NCBI RefSeq assembly: GCF_024347375.1
Contig: NZ_AP025470.1
Coordinates: 2,976,001 to 3,040,000, forward strand
Direction: 5' to 3'
Length of the DNA stretch: 64,000 nucleotides
Source: Vibrio coralliirubri
GTDB lineage: Bacteria; Pseudomonadota; Gammaproteobacteria; Enterobacterales; Vibrionaceae
Shown here: piece by piece, positions 1-9,150 of the stretch
Layout of the letters: the number at the start of each line of letters is the position of its first letter
How positions within the stretch are numbered: the first letter of the stretch is position 1
Program-made: the position numbers and the translations under genes
The notes under the pieces: model-generated
What the model saw: only the letters and a program-made list of their open reading frames with translations
What the model was told of the DNA's origin: nothing
Databases searched by the model: none

Positions 1-1194
1 AGAACCTTGAGACATAGCGCCAAGAGAACCCATACCACGGTAAGACTTGTAAGAACGACCGTTGTAAAGAATAACCTCACCCGGAGCTTCTTCAGTACCC
101 GCGAACATTGAACCAACCATCACACAAGATGCGCCAGCAACGATAGCTTTACAGATATCGCCAGAGAAGCGGATACCGCCATCTGCGATTACTGGAATAC
201 CGTATTCGTTAGCTACTTCAGCTGCGTCTGCGATTGCTGTTACTTGAGGAACACCAACACCAGTAACGATACGAGTCGTACAGATTGAACCCGGGCCGAT
301 ACCAACTTTAACCGCACTAACACCCGCTTCGATAAGAGCACGAGCGCCAGCGCCAGTTGCTACGTTACCACCGATGATTTGTAGATCAGGGTATGCAGCG
401 CGAGTTTCGCGGATACGGTTAAGTACGCCTTCAGAGTGACCGTGTGAAGAGTCGATAAGTAGAACGTCTACGCCAGCTTCAACTAGAGCAGCAACGCGCT
501 CTTCGTTACCAGCACCAGCACCAACAGCTGCACCTACACGTAGGCTGCCGCGCTCATCTTTACAAGCGTTTGGTTTACGTTCTGCTTTGTGGAAATCTTT
601 TGCAGTGATCATTCCAGTAAGTTGGAAGTCATCATTTACAACAAGAACTTTTTCAACACGCGCTTCGTGCATTTTCTCTTGAACTTCTTCACGAGTTGCA
701 CCTTCTTTAACAGAAGCAAGGCGAGCTTTAGGCGTCATTACTACATCAACTTTCTTAGAAAGGTCAGTAACAAAGCGAACGTCACGGCCAGTAATAATAC
801 CAACAAGTTCGTTTGTTTCAGTAACAACTGGGAAACCGGCAAAGCCGTGTTTTTGGGTAAGGGCTACAACATCAGCGATTGTCGCATCAGGGCTTACAGT
901 TACTGGGTGAGAAACCACACCAGCTTCGTAAATTTTAACCTGGCGAACCATTTCAGCTTGCTGTTCAATAGACATGTTCTTGTGAATGAAGCCTATTCCG
1001 CCTTCTTGTGCCAGTGCAATCGCTAGGCGAGCTTCTGTCACAGTATCCATAGATGCAGATATCATTGGGATGTTTAGGGAAATATTCTTCGTCAGCTGAG
1101 TGCGAAGATCAGCTGTATTAGGGAGAACGGTGGAGTGTGCTGGCACTAGCAGTACGTCGTCGAATGTCAGCGCTTCTTTGGCAATTCTTAGCAT
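1..1194 (-). CDS. guaB: Inosine-5'-monophosphate dehydrogenase, C-terminus cut by window edge
   Basis: Converts IMP to XMP with NAD+, the committed step of guanine nucleotide synthesis in the cytoplasm. The product starts [19 protein letters not shown]. It has a TIM-barrel core interrupted by a pair of CBS domains (about residues 90-205), and the catalytic-loop cysteine lies in [13 protein letters not shown]. The reading frame is open to base 1, giving 398 residues; the family has about 488, so roughly 90 C-terminal residues lie outside the window. The gene is divergent from xseA, with a 269-bp shared upstream region, as in many gammaproteobacteria. In E. coli guaA follows guaB; that cannot be checked here. 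Identification is secure. Confidence 0.97.
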   Translation of the reverse strand, partial: MLRIAKEALTFDDVLLVPAHSTVLPNTADLRTQLTKNISLNIPMISASMDTVTEARLAIALAQEGGIGFIHKNMSIEQQAEMVRQVKIYEAGVVSHPVTVSPDATIADVVALTQKHGFAGFPVVTETNELVGIITGRDVRFVTDLSKKVDVVMTPKARLASVKEGATREEVQEKMHEARVEKVLVVNDDFQLTGMITAKDFHKAERKPNACKDERGSLRVGAAVGAGAGNEERVAALVEAGVDVLLIDSSHGHSEGVLNRIRETRAAYPDLQIIGGNVATGAGARALIEAGVSAVKVGIGPGSICTTRIVTGVGVPQVTAIADAAEVANEYGIPVIADGGIRFSGDICKAIVAGASCVMVGSMFAGTEEAPGEVILYNGRSYKSYRGMGSLGAMSQGS

Positions 1195-1311
1195 TTGCAA
1201 TATCTCACAATAATAGGAGTAAAAAGAAACAATCCAATCTCATCGTTTCGCCTAATGAGGGCAGCCAATTAAGGAAAATCAAACTGCATTTGGATTAGAT
1301 ATTGCGGACGG

Positions 1312-1317
1312 ATTATA
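1312..1317 (-). promoter_or_regulatory. Probable guaB -10 box with GC-rich discriminator
   Basis: Read on the minus strand, TATAAT is followed by CCGTCCGC, about 118 bp before the guaB start. A GC-rich stretch just downstream of the -10 is the known signature of stringently controlled promoters such as E. coli guaB. The matching -35 (TAGCCA, 17-bp spacing) is weak. The start site is inferred, not shown. Confidence 0.4.
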
Positions 1318-1463
1318 CGGCCAACGAAATCGCTTGGCTACACATTTTTGTATTTTTAATTTGCATTTACCCCCTTGCTATGTATTATATTGCCGCTATC
1401 TTCCATACTCACGCCCTGTGAGATTCCAAGAAAGACCTTCCTTCAAGGAAAGATAGTGCTTCT

Positions 1464-2810
1464 ATGACTAATCCAAACATCTTTACTGTTTCTCGCCTCA
1501 ACTCAGAGGTTCGTCTCCTATTAGAAAACGAAATGGGAATAGTCTGGCTCGTTGGTGAAATCTCAAACTTCTCTGCACCTGTATCTGGTCACTGGTACCT
1601 CACGCTTAAAGACTCTCGCGCTCAAGTTAAGTGCGCCATGTTTCGTGGCAATAACCGCCGTGTCACCTTTAAGCCGCAGAATGGTAATCAAGTTCTCGTT
1701 AAAGCTCGCCTGTCTCTTTATGAGCCACGCGGTGACTATCAATTAATCATCGAAAGCATGCAGCCAGAGGGCGATGGTAAGCTTCAGCAAGAGTTTGAAA
1801 AGCTGAAAATGAACCTTGCCGCAGAAGGCCTATTTGCTCAATCGAGTAAGCAACCACTTCCTGAACACCCAAAGCGCGTTGGCGTTATCACCTCGAAAAC
1901 CGGCGCTGCTCTGTTTGATATTCTTGACGTACTGAAAAGACGCGATCCTTCATTGCCTGTTGTGGTTTACCCGACCATGGTTCAAGGCGAAGAGGCGGCA
2001 ATTCAGATTGCTCAAGCGATTGGACGAGCTAACGAACGCAATGAGTGTGATGTGTTGATCGTGGGTCGTGGCGGCGGTTCATTAGAAGACTTATGGTGCT
2101 TCAATAACGAGATCGTTGCTCGCACAATTGCAGCAAGCCAGATCCCGATTATCAGCGCAGTTGGCCACGAAGTTGACGTCACTATCGCCGATTTCGTCGC
2201 AGATATGCGTGCTCCAACGCCATCAGCAGCTGCAGAATTGGTTAGCCGTGACAACAGTCATAAAGAGCAAGCTTTTGCCTCTAAACGCGCTCGCTTAGTC
2301 AGTGCGATTCGTCATGTGTTAATCAAACAAGCACAATCCACTCAAACGTTGAAATACCGCTTAGAGAAACAACACCCGAGCTACCAACTGCAAATGCAGA
2401 GTCAGCAGCTTGATGACCTAGACATGCGTTTGCGTCGCGGTATGACTCAATACCTAAAGCAGCATGCACAGCGTGTTGAGCGCAAACAGCACCAGCTTCA
2501 GCTGAACTCGCCAGTGAAACGCCTTGGCGAACAGAAACTGCATTTACAACGCTCTGAGCAAAAGCTATTAGATGCGATGGATAAAACACTGCTAACCACT
2601 CGCCATCAGCTAGCCATGGCTGCAGAGAAGTTAGAAACCGTTAGTCCACTGGCTACCCTAAAGCGTGGCTACAGCATTACTCATTCCGCATCGAGCAAGA
2701 CTGTGTCATCAATCAACGATGTTGAGGTGGGCGAAGTAATTACCACCCAAGTAGAAGATGGTGTGATTGAATCGCAAGTGACAACAAGAGTAGCGAAGAG
2801 CGAGCTTTAG
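1464..2810 (+). CDS. xseA: Exodeoxyribonuclease VII large subunit
   Basis: Large, catalytic subunit of exonuclease VII, which with several copies of the small XseB subunit degrades single-stranded DNA to oligonucleotides. The 448 residues match the family length. An N-terminal OB-fold (about residues 5-100, containing GHWYLTLKDSRAQVKCAMFR) precedes the catalytic core with VGVITSKTGAALFDI, the VGRGGGSLEDLWCFN loop and SAVGHEVDVTIADFVAD. A long helical region and a C-terminal segment with LKRGYSI follow. The ATG is preceded by AAGGAAAG. It is divergent from guaB and convergent with ureG. In E. coli the next genes would be yfgJ and der; here the urea module lies in between. Confidence 0.97.
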   Translation: MTNPNIFTVSRLNSEVRLLLENEMGIVWLVGEISNFSAPVSGHWYLTLKDSRAQVKCAMFRGNNRRVTFKPQNGNQVLVKARLSLYEPRGDYQLIIESMQPEGDGKLQQEFEKLKMNLAAEGLFAQSSKQPLPEHPKRVGVITSKTGAALFDILDVLKRRDPSLPVVVYPTMVQGEEAAIQIAQAIGRANERNECDVLIVGRGGGSLEDLWCFNNEIVARTIAASQIPIISAVGHEVDVTIADFVADMRAPTPSAAAELVSRDNSHKEQAFASKRARLVSAIRHVLIKQAQSTQTLKYRLEKQHPSYQLQMQSQQLDDLDMRLRRGMTQYLKQHAQRVERKQHQLQLNSPVKRLGEQKLHLQRSEQKLLDAMDKTLLTTRHQLAMAAEKLETVSPLATLKRGYSITHSASSKTVSSINDVEVGEVITTQVEDGVIESQVTTRVAKSEL

Positions 2811-2845
2811 ATTCAACTAGGACGTTAAAAATCATTTAAAACCAG

Positions 2846-2874
2846 AAAGCCCTATCGATAATCGACAGGGCTTT
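2846..2874. terminator. Shared terminator between convergent xseA and ureG
   Basis: Hairpin with arms AAAGCCCTATCGA and TCGACAGGGCTTT, which differ at one pair (G-U on one strand). It is flanked by short T runs on both strands and lies between the xseA stop (2810) and the ureG stop (2905), so it can serve both genes. Confidence 0.75.
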
Positions 2875-2904
2875 GTTGTATCTACTGGTTTTGAAATTCA
2901 AACT

Positions 2905-3543
2905 CTACTCAGTAGCAGAAGGCTCCTTCATGGTCAGCATCCCTTCCGTCACAATAAAGTTGATGATGAAATCTAAACCTTGGCTCTCTTTTAGGTTGGT
3001 GAACACGTATGGCTTAGTTGGTCGCATGCGTTGAGTGTCTTGCTCCATCACTTCAAGCGACGCACCTACATACGGTGCTAAATCGATCTTATTGATAACC
3101 AACAGATCAGAACGCGTAATACCCGGCCCGCCTTTACGTGGGATCTTCTCCCCTTCCGCTACATCAATCACGTAGATAGTCAGGTCGGCTAATTCAGGGC
3201 TAAACGTCGCACTGAGGTTGTCGCCACCGCTTTCGACGAATACCACATCGAGGTTTTTGTGCAGCTTAGCCAGCTCTTCTACCGCAGCTAAGTTCATCGA
3301 CGCATCTTCACGGATCGCCGTGTGCGGACAGCCACCCGTTTCAACACCAATGATACGATCCGGTTCTAGCGCTTCTGCTCGCGTGAGTATCTTTGCATCT
3401 TCTTGCGTGTAGATGTCGTTGGTTACCACGGCAATGTTGAGCTTGTCGCGAATCGCCTTACATAGCACCTCTAACAAGGCTGTTTTACCAGACCCTACCG
3501 GGCCACCAATACCAATTCGAAGGGGTTGCTTATAACTTTCCAT
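2905..3543 (-). CDS. ureG: Urease accessory GTPase UreG
   Basis: SIMIBI-class GTPase that powers delivery of nickel to the urease active site, working with UreD, UreF and UreE in the cytoplasm. A P-loop, GPVGSGKT, lies at residues 14-21. The metal-relay CPH motif is in [14 protein letters not shown], followed by [20 protein letters not shown] and the [11 protein letters not shown] guanine-specificity motif. At 212 residues it has normal family length. It is the last gene of the urea operon, 48 bp after ureF, and convergent with xseA. All key residues are present. Confidence 0.97.
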   Translation of the reverse strand: MESYKQPLRIGIGGPVGSGKTALLEVLCKAIRDKLNIAVVTNDIYTQEDAKILTRAEALEPDRIIGVETGGCPHTAIREDASMNLAAVEELAKLHKNLDVVFVESGGDNLSATFSPELADLTIYVIDVAEGEKIPRKGGPGITRSDLLVINKIDLAPYVGASLEVMEQDTQRMRPTKPYVFTNLKESQGLDFIINFIVTEGMLTMKEPSATE

Positions 3544-3591
3544 TGTCTACTTCCTTATATTCTTTTCTTGCTACCTCGTTCGCGCTGACCG

Positions 3592-4272
3592 CTACGAACG
3601 AAATAGTCTCGTGTATTGTGTTTCGTGCAGTGAACTTGCTAATGCCATTGATGGCGAAAAACTGCCTACCATCCAATCTTCTATCGCTCGGGCCTTTTCG
3701 ATTACGTCAGGAAAGGTGTTGGTGATATTAATCAATGCCAACTGCCCGTCGGTTTGCCCTAAAGGCACCAGTTTCACGCCTGCGGTAACGATATTTTCAA
3801 GCCAGCTCCATAAGTAACCTTGCTTGAGGCTTTCTAAATCAATGCCCCAATGCTGAGCCGCCATACACATACCCAGCAATTGGTTTGGGTGACTATCAAC
3901 AGAGTCCACCAGTGAAATATCGATATCTAAGCGCTTCAACAAAGTATTCAATGCCTGCCCACGTTGCTTCTCTTCCGCCCGCAATTCACTGGTTTCACGG
4001 CTTGAGTACAGGTAGTTACACCAGTGCTCAATCTCATCGAGTTCACCCTTTTCTAGAGCGTGGTAAAGACGCTCTAAGATGGGCAATTCCAAAGTCGCGA
4101 CACTGGAACTGACGATGGTATTGAGCCACTGTTCCATACTGTTGCGATCGGTCACCCAACCCGCTTCAACCGCTAACTCTAAGCCTTGCGAGTATGTAAA
4201 CCCACCAATTGGCAATGACGGACTGATCAATTGAAACAGACGATAGATGGCGACATTTTCTGTTGTGGTCAT
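3592..4272 (-). CDS. ureF: Urease accessory protein UreF
   Basis: All-helical accessory protein that bridges UreD and UreG in the urease activation complex and helps channel nickel to the apoenzyme. The 226 residues include the typical N-terminal LFQLISPSLPIGGFTYSQGL and the C-terminal SPSMALASSLHETQYTRLFRS, a conserved end of the family. It starts 42 bp after the HupE/UreJ-type permease gene and precedes ureG by 48 bp, the usual F-G order. Confidence 0.95.
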   Translation of the reverse strand: MTTTENVAIYRLFQLISPSLPIGGFTYSQGLELAVEAGWVTDRNSMEQWLNTIVSSSVATLELPILERLYHALEKGELDEIEHWCNYLYSSRETSELRAEEKQRGQALNTLLKRLDIDISLVDSVDSHPNQLLGMCMAAQHWGIDLESLKQGYLWSWLENIVTAGVKLVPLGQTDGQLALINITNTFPDVIEKARAIEDWMVGSFSPSMALASSLHETQYTRLFRS

Positions 4273-4314
4273 AACCGTGCCCTCAATTTTCTAGAATTGA
4301 AAAATTTCGAGAGC

Positions 4315-4911
4315 TTACGCGCCTAACAGTAATAGTGCGCTTGCTGAAGCCACACCAACCGACATCCATTTTGAGTAAACCGCGCGGCCAACATAAGCAC
4401 CGATAACCATCAGAGCCAAAGCTGTGATGCTCATACCCGCTGCAAACTGAGTTAGGTTACTTGCCGCTTCAACGCCATGCGCATAACCATGGAAAAACAA
4501 CATGCCAACTGAAGCCGCTAATACACTGTTCACACGCTTAGTCGATGGTGAGAACACGTGCCATAAGCATAAGCTGACAACGAATAGAGAAGCGATGATT
4601 GCAGGTTCAACAATCACAGAGAAACCTAAGGCTTGGCCTGCGATAAGCCCTACCACCAAAGACGCCAACCCACCGCCAATCAGAGCGGCTTTTGTCTTGG
4701 TGGAAAATGAAAGTGCGCCAATTAACAAACCGAAAGCGATCAACATGATCAGGTGATCCATTCCTGTAACCGGGTGAGTTAAGCCAGACATAAATGAGTG
4801 GGACTCATGAACTGAGTGCGCTCCATGTCCTGAGTGAGCGAAAGCCATCGTTGATGTTGTTAGAGAAGCTATTGTGAAAGTGCATAAGCCTGCTGCTGTT
4901 TTAAAGTTCAT
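4315..4911 (-). CDS. ureJ: HupE/UreJ-family nickel permease
   Basis: Small inner-membrane metal permease of the HupE/UreJ family, expected to take up nickel for urease. An N-terminal signal-like segment ends near MAFAHSGHG, followed by a histidine-rich stretch (HSGHGAHSVHESHSF). The family signature HPVTGMDHL opens the first membrane segment and FHGYAHGVEAAS lies in a later one; about six hydrophobic segments can be counted in 198 residues. Its place inside the urease operon supports nickel rather than cobalt, but substrate is inferred from context. It is separated from ureE by 235 bp holding a large palindromic element. Confidence 0.9.
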   Translation of the reverse strand: MNFKTAAGLCTFTIASLTTSTMAFAHSGHGAHSVHESHSFMSGLTHPVTGMDHLIMLIAFGLLIGALSFSTKTKAALIGGGLASLVVGLIAGQALGFSVIVEPAIIASLFVVSLCLWHVFSPSTKRVNSVLAASVGMLFFHGYAHGVEAASNLTQFAAGMSITALALMVIGAYVGRAVYSKWMSVGVASASALLLLGA

Positions 4912-4928
4912 CGCGTCTTCCTTGCTTT

Positions 4929-5090
4929 ATACCAATCGTAGTAAATAATTGCTCACCCTAGCTTGCTAAAATGCTCGATAACTGCGTTATAATTTTTGAT
5001 TGTAGAATAACTACTTATCGAAAAATTATGCCTTGTTCTCAAGCCTTTTTTCTGCGCTATTGTTGATCACTTACTTACTGTGATTGGTAT
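4929..5090. repeat. Large imperfect palindrome (MITE-like) between ureE and the nickel permease
   Basis: A 162-bp segment begins ATACCAATC and ends GATTGGTAT. The outer 27 bases of the two arms pair at about 22 positions, and a second, inner inverted repeat (ATAATTTTT ... AAAAATTAT, enclosing GATTGTAG ... CTACTTATC) lies in the middle. It has no reading frame and is AT-rich. The architecture is that of a small non-autonomous mobile element or an intergenic hairpin inserted in an operon. Transcribed from ureE toward the permease gene, it would fold into a long hairpin. Confidence 0.6.
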
Positions 5091-5146
5091 TATTGTTATT
5101 AATATCGTTGTTATATAAATCGTTTAGTGAGTCATCAATGACTCGA

Positions 5147-5599
5147 TTAATGATGGTGATGATGTCCACCTGAGCGACCGCCATAAGCGCCGCCTTCTGG
5201 TTCAAACGGTTGTTTCTCGGTGGTCACTTTCGCGCCTAAACCTTCAACCATTTCATCTAAAACATGGTCGTGTTGATAACGAACCCAACCCGCTTCCACT
5301 TGCAGCGGTACATGACGGTTACCAAGGTGATACGCCACTCGCGTTAGCAAGTGTGGGTCTTCACAATAAACGGTTGAAACGGTTTCTGGTGCCGCTTTCA
5401 CTTCTACGACTAAACCACATTCACTTGAGAGTTGTTCGCCACCACGCAAGATATGACCTCGCGGTAGAAACAGCCCTGCATTGCGCCCGTCATCTAGCAT
5501 CACCTTAAGACGGCTTTTAATGCGGCTATCGATCGGCAGGCTTAAGTAGCCGTCCGGTGCATTTTGTATTTGAGTATTCAGTTGAGTCAGTTCAATCAT
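5147..5599 (-). CDS. ureE: Urease accessory nickel metallochaperone UreE
   Basis: Dimeric metallochaperone that binds nickel and hands it to UreG/UreDF for insertion into urease. The 150-residue protein has the UreE N-terminal beta domain (SRIKSRLKVMLDDGRNAGLF, LPRGHILRGGEQL), the metal-binding domain with AYHLGNRHVPLQVE, and a C-terminal tail ending in five consecutive histidines, the expected extra nickel store. It lies 77 bp after ureC. A 235-bp gap follows before the nickel permease gene. Confidence 0.96.
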   Translation of the reverse strand: MIELTQLNTQIQNAPDGYLSLPIDSRIKSRLKVMLDDGRNAGLFLPRGHILRGGEQLSSECGLVVEVKAAPETVSTVYCEDPHLLTRVAYHLGNRHVPLQVEAGWVRYQHDHVLDEMVEGLGAKVTTEKQPFEPEGGAYGGRSGGHHHHH

Positions 5600-5676
5600 G
5601 CTATTACCTCAATCTCCTTGTGAGATTTATAACGTTCAAAATAGGGTCACTAAAATAAGATTCTTTAGTCAAAGGC

Positions 5677-7380
5677 TTAGAATAGAAAGTACCGCTGAGC
5701 CATTGGCAGCTCTTCAGCAGGCTCACACGTGAGTAATTCACCATCGGCGCGTACTTGGTAAGTCTGAGAATCCACCTCAATCTTCGGCATCCAATCATTA
5801 AGCTTCATGTCGGCTTTGCTGATGTTTCGGCAGTTACTCACAACACCAATCAAGCTCTGCAGACCCAACTGTTTGTCGATGTTCTGCGCCTTGGCTTCTT
5901 TAGAGACAAACAGCATTGATGTGTTCTGACACGCCTTGCCGTAGCTACCAAACATAGAGCGGTAATGGACTGGCTGAGGTGTTGGGATTGAAGCGTTCGG
6001 ATCGCCCATCGGTGCCATGGCGATCATGCCGCCTTTCAAAATCACGCTTGGTTTCACGCCAAAGAAGGCTGGCTTCCATAGAACTAGGTCAGCTAATTTC
6101 CCGGTTTCAATAGAACCGATTTCATGAGACATACCATGAGTGATCGCTGGGTTGATGGTGTACTTAGCGACATAGCGCCTTAAACGGAAGTTATCGCTGT
6201 AGTCTGAATCTTCTTTTAGACTGCCACGCTGCACTTTCATCTTGTGTGCGGTTTGCCAAGTACGTGTTACTACCTCGCCCACTCGTCCCATCGCTTGAGA
6301 ATCCGAGGCGATCATCGAGAATGCGCCCAAGTCATGAAGAATGTCTTCTGCGGCAATGGTTTCACGGCGGATACGCGATTCAGCAAACGCGACATCTTCT
6401 GCTATCGATGGTGAAAGGTGATGACACACCATCAACATGTCTAAATGTTCATCGACCGTATTGACCGTGTAAGGTCTTGTTGGGTTAGTCGAAGAAGGTA
6501 GAACGTTGGGTTCACCTGCCGCACGGATAATATCGGGAGCATGACCACCGCCCGCACCTTCAGTGTGGTAGGTATGAATCACTCGGTCGCCAATTGCGCC
6601 AAGTGTCGATTCAACAAAACCAGACTCATTCAAGGTATCGGTATGAATCGCGACTTGTACGTCCATCTCGTCAGCAACACTTAAACAAGTATCGATGGAA
6701 GCGGGTGTGGTTCCCCAGTCTTCGTGCAACTTCAAACCGACTGCGCCAGCAGCGACTTGTTCACGCAATGCTTCAGGCTGACTTGCATTGCCTTTGCCTA
6801 ATAAACCAAAGTTCATCGGGAATTGATCGAGTGACTCCAGCATACGATGCATGTTCCAAGGCCCCGGCGTACATGTGGTTGCGTTGGTGCCTGTGTTTGG
6901 CCCGGTGCCACCACCTATCATGGTAGTCACACCTGACGCCAGTGCTTCTTCAATCTGTTGTGGGCAAATAAAGTGGATGTGTGAATCAATGCCACCAGCA
7001 GTCAGAATTGAACCTTCGCCCGCTAAAATCTCCGTGCCCGGGCCAATCACAATATCAACGCCAGGCTGAACATCTGGGTTGCCCGCTTTACCCAATGCCT
7101 GAACTCGACCATCTTTGATAGCGACATCGGCCTTTACTATGCCCCAGTAGTCCAACACAATCGCATTGGTGATCACCAGATCTGGCGTTTCGGCACTTGG
7201 ACGTTGGCTTTGCCCTTGTCCATCACGAATCACTTTGCCGCCGCCGAATTTCACTTCGTCGCCGTATACGGTGTAATCTTTTTCAACTTCTAGCCATAAA
7301 TCAGTGTCAGCAAGACGCACTCGGTCACCGACTGTTGGCCCAAACATTTCGGCATAAGCCTGTCTGGATATCGTCGCCAT
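5677..7380 (-). CDS. ureC: Urease alpha subunit (catalytic)
   Basis: Catalytic subunit of urease, which hydrolyses urea to ammonia and carbamate at a di-nickel centre. All active-site signatures are visible: [14 protein letters not shown] (metal histidines), [12 protein letters not shown] (carbamylated lysine), [35 protein letters not shown] (catalytic histidine) and ASDSQAMGR (metal aspartate). An in-frame TTG lies two codons upstream, but the ATG at 7380 sits six bases after AGGA, giving [20 protein letters not shown] and 567 residues, the family's usual length. It lies 39 bp after ureB. No sign of inactivation. Confidence 0.98.
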   Translation of the reverse strand: MATISRQAYAEMFGPTVGDRVRLADTDLWLEVEKDYTVYGDEVKFGGGKVIRDGQGQSQRPSAETPDLVITNAIVLDYWGIVKADVAIKDGRVQALGKAGNPDVQPGVDIVIGPGTEILAGEGSILTAGGIDSHIHFICPQQIEEALASGVTTMIGGGTGPNTGTNATTCTPGPWNMHRMLESLDQFPMNFGLLGKGNASQPEALREQVAAGAVGLKLHEDWGTTPASIDTCLSVADEMDVQVAIHTDTLNESGFVESTLGAIGDRVIHTYHTEGAGGGHAPDIIRAAGEPNVLPSSTNPTRPYTVNTVDEHLDMLMVCHHLSPSIAEDVAFAESRIRRETIAAEDILHDLGAFSMIASDSQAMGRVGEVVTRTWQTAHKMKVQRGSLKEDSDYSDNFRLRRYVAKYTINPAITHGMSHEIGSIETGKLADLVLWKPAFFGVKPSVILKGGMIAMAPMGDPNASIPTPQPVHYRSMFGSYGKACQNTSMLFVSKEAKAQNIDKQLGLQSLIGVVSNCRNISKADMKLNDWMPKIEVDSQTYQVRADGELLTCEPAEELPMAQRYFLF

Positions 7381-7419
7381 GTTCAATCCTTTGTTATTTT
7401 CATTATTCCGTGGGAGCGC

Positions 7420-7755
7420 TTAGAGCTTGCCCATCACCTTTCCTTGGAAGCCATAGATCTCTAACTTACCGGCGTAACGCACTAACTCGACGCTGCGCGA
7501 CTGACCCGGTTCAAAGCGGGTTGCAGTACCAGCAGGAATATTGAGTCGAAAACCTTTAGTGGCTTCTCGGTCAAAGATCAGTGATGGGTTTGCTTCATAG
7601 AAGTGGTAATGAGAGCCAATTTGAACAGGACGATCGCCAATGTTTTGTACCTTAACGGACGTTGTGTCGCGGCCTTCATTGAGAGTGATGTCACCGGGTG
7701 CGGTTTCTACTTTTCCGGGAACGAATCCTGAGTATTGTTTTGTGGAACCAGCCAT
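7420..7755 (-). CDS. ureB: Urease beta subunit
   Basis: Structural small subunit of the urease (UreABC)3 assembly. The 111 residues contain [20 protein letters not shown] and the hallmark [17 protein letters not shown], then [15 protein letters not shown]. It begins 11 bp after ureA and 39 bp before ureC, the standard A-B-C order with separate genes, as in other proteobacteria, rather than the fused form found in Helicobacter or eukaryotes. Confidence 0.98.
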   Translation of the reverse strand: MAGSTKQYSGFVPGKVETAPGDITLNEGRDTTSVKVQNIGDRPVQIGSHYHFYEANPSLIFDREATKGFRLNIPAGTATRFEPGQSRSVELVRYAGKLEIYGFQGKVMGKL

Positions 7756-7766
7756 ATTACTTCTCC

Positions 7767-8069
7767 CTACACGATAGGTTCATGAACGGTCACCAGCTTG
7801 GTGCCATCAGGAAAAGTGGCTTCGACTTGTACATCAGGGATCATGGAAGGGATCCCCTCCATAACGTCATCGACAGTAAGAAGTGTGCGTCCAAAATCCA
7901 TTAATTCTGAAACGGTTTTACCCTCGCGGGCACCTTCAAGAATGGCACTGCTGATCAGTGCGATAGATTCTGGATAGTTGAGTTTTAAGCCTTTTTGTTT
8001 GCGCTGCTGTGCCAGCATTCCTGCGCAGAAGATAAGTAGCTTATCTTTTTCTCTTGGTGTTAATTCCAT
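7767..8069 (-). CDS. ureA: Urease gamma subunit
   Basis: Smallest structural subunit of urease, exactly the family length at 100 residues. It starts [20 protein letters not shown] and contains [25 protein letters not shown] and [21 protein letters not shown]. It is the first structural gene after ureD and lies downstream of an intrinsic terminator in the 133-bp ureD-ureA gap, so its transcript level may differ from that of urtABCDE-ureD. Confidence 0.98.
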   Translation of the reverse strand: MELTPREKDKLLIFCAGMLAQQRKQKGLKLNYPESIALISSAILEGAREGKTVSELMDFGRTLLTVDDVMEGIPSMIPDVQVEATFPDGTKLVTVHEPIV

Positions 8070-8150
8070 TTAGCCGCCCGCTGTTAGTGTTGTTTTCTTA
8101 TTGCTCAAAAACGCATGAGCAGTAAGTGGGATTCAATCACAGCAAGCTTG

Positions 8151-8187
8151 AAAAAATGTACCGAGGGCCGGAAGGCGCCCCCGGTAC
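8151..8187 (-). terminator. Intrinsic terminator/attenuator between ureD and ureA
   Basis: On the minus strand, arms GTACCGGGGGC and GCCCTCGGTAC (positions 8187-8177 and 8168-8158) form an 11-bp stem with one G-U pair and an eight-base loop, followed by A and then six Ts (8156-8151). On the plus strand the same pair would be an A-C mismatch, so the stem is tuned for minus-strand RNA. It lies inside the otherwise continuous urea operon and should reduce read-through from the urt promoter into ureABC. Confidence 0.8.
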
Positions 8188-8202
8188 AAATAGGGCTAAT
8201 CG

Positions 8203-9150
8203 CTAAGTCGCCCAAATCCTTGGTAAATCAGGAGTCGTACCACATAAATGAGAGCGAGTTGCTTGCCATATCTGACCAAAGGCCTGGAGGATATCTTCAC
8301 TCCAATTACCCAAGGCTCGCACCACAATCAATCCTTCTATCTGAGTCGCACCCAATATTAATGTGGGTTCACTCGACGTTTTTGATGTAACTGATTGCTG
8401 TGAAGCTTGCTGTGTAATAGATAAGAGCAAGCTCTGTACCAACTCTAAATCTTGCTTCTCATTTGAGGTGATATAAAAGGTTCCCATCATTGAATAATCA
8501 AGTAACCCCATATTTATCATTAACTTATCGCCACCATGAAAATTAAAACCCTCAGTAAGAAGCCTTTGATTATCAAGATAGATTTCAGTTTTGCCAACGA
8601 GGTGACCATGCTCGAATCCCTCATTCTGTGCAGGACGTCCAAAACAGTGCATTTCCCAACCCCAAAATTGTGCACCCTTTTCTAGGCGAATTTCAGTGTC
8701 TAAACGAACGTGTGCATTCGGGAAAAAGATGTTCTCTTGCGGCATCCATTCCAAGCGAGCATCTTTCTTCACTCGTAAGGTCTGCTTCTGCTTGGCGTAC
8801 TTGTTGTTTGAGCGATAAAACTTGGTCGCACCGGGTGTGGTGATCAACGCATGCGCACCGCTTTCGATGGTCGCTTCAATATTGAGAGTGTCACCACCTA
8901 CCACTCCGCCGGGGGGATGAAGTAAGTAGGTGTGACACGTTTCCCCATCAGGATACAAGGGACGCTGCACCGCAAGCGGACCAGACTGTTGACGATTCTT
9001 TAATACGGTTTTATCACCGCGGTCGACAAAAGTGAGGTTTAAGCTCGCTTGCCAACCGTCTCGGATATCTTGTTCGATGGTCTCATTCAGAGACAACACT
9101 CCCGCTAAAGAGGTGTTTATTGCTTCACTCGAAGAATATAGAGAGCTCAT
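8203..9150 (-). CDS. ureD: Urease accessory protein UreD (UreH)
   Basis: Scaffold that binds apo-urease and, with UreF and UreG, forms the nickel-delivery complex. The 315 residues show family landmarks: GWQASLNLTFVDRGDKTVLK, GPLAVQRPLYPDGETCHTYL, LLHPPGGVVGGDTL, TTPGATKFYRSN and FFPNAHVRL. It overlaps the end of urtE by 4 bp (ATGA), so it is translationally tied to the transporter genes rather than to ureA, from which it is separated by 133 bp and a terminator. Confidence 0.96.
   Translation of the reverse strand: MSSLYSSSEAINTSLAGVLSLNETIEQDIRDGWQASLNLTFVDRGDKTVLKNRQQSGPLAVQRPLYPDGETCHTYLLHPPGGVVGGDTLNIEATIESGAHALITTPGATKFYRSNNKYAKQKQTLRVKKDARLEWMPQENIFFPNAHVRLDTEIRLEKGAQFWGWEMHCFGRPAQNEGFEHGHLVGKTEIYLDNQRLLTEGFNFHGGDKLMINMGLLDYSMMGTFYITSNEKQDLELVQSLLLSITQQASQQSVTSKTSSEPTLILGATQIEGLIVVRALGNWSEDILQAFGQIWQATRSHLCGTTPDLPRIWAT

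Noticed and set aside
589..1026. 145-codon plus-strand frame
   Set aside because: It is entirely antisense to guaB, and its protein has no recognisable features.
1320..1338. GCCAA...TTGGC imperfect palindrome overlapping the guaB promoter as a PurR operator
   Set aside because: Only five arm bases pair and the central part does not match the PurR consensus.
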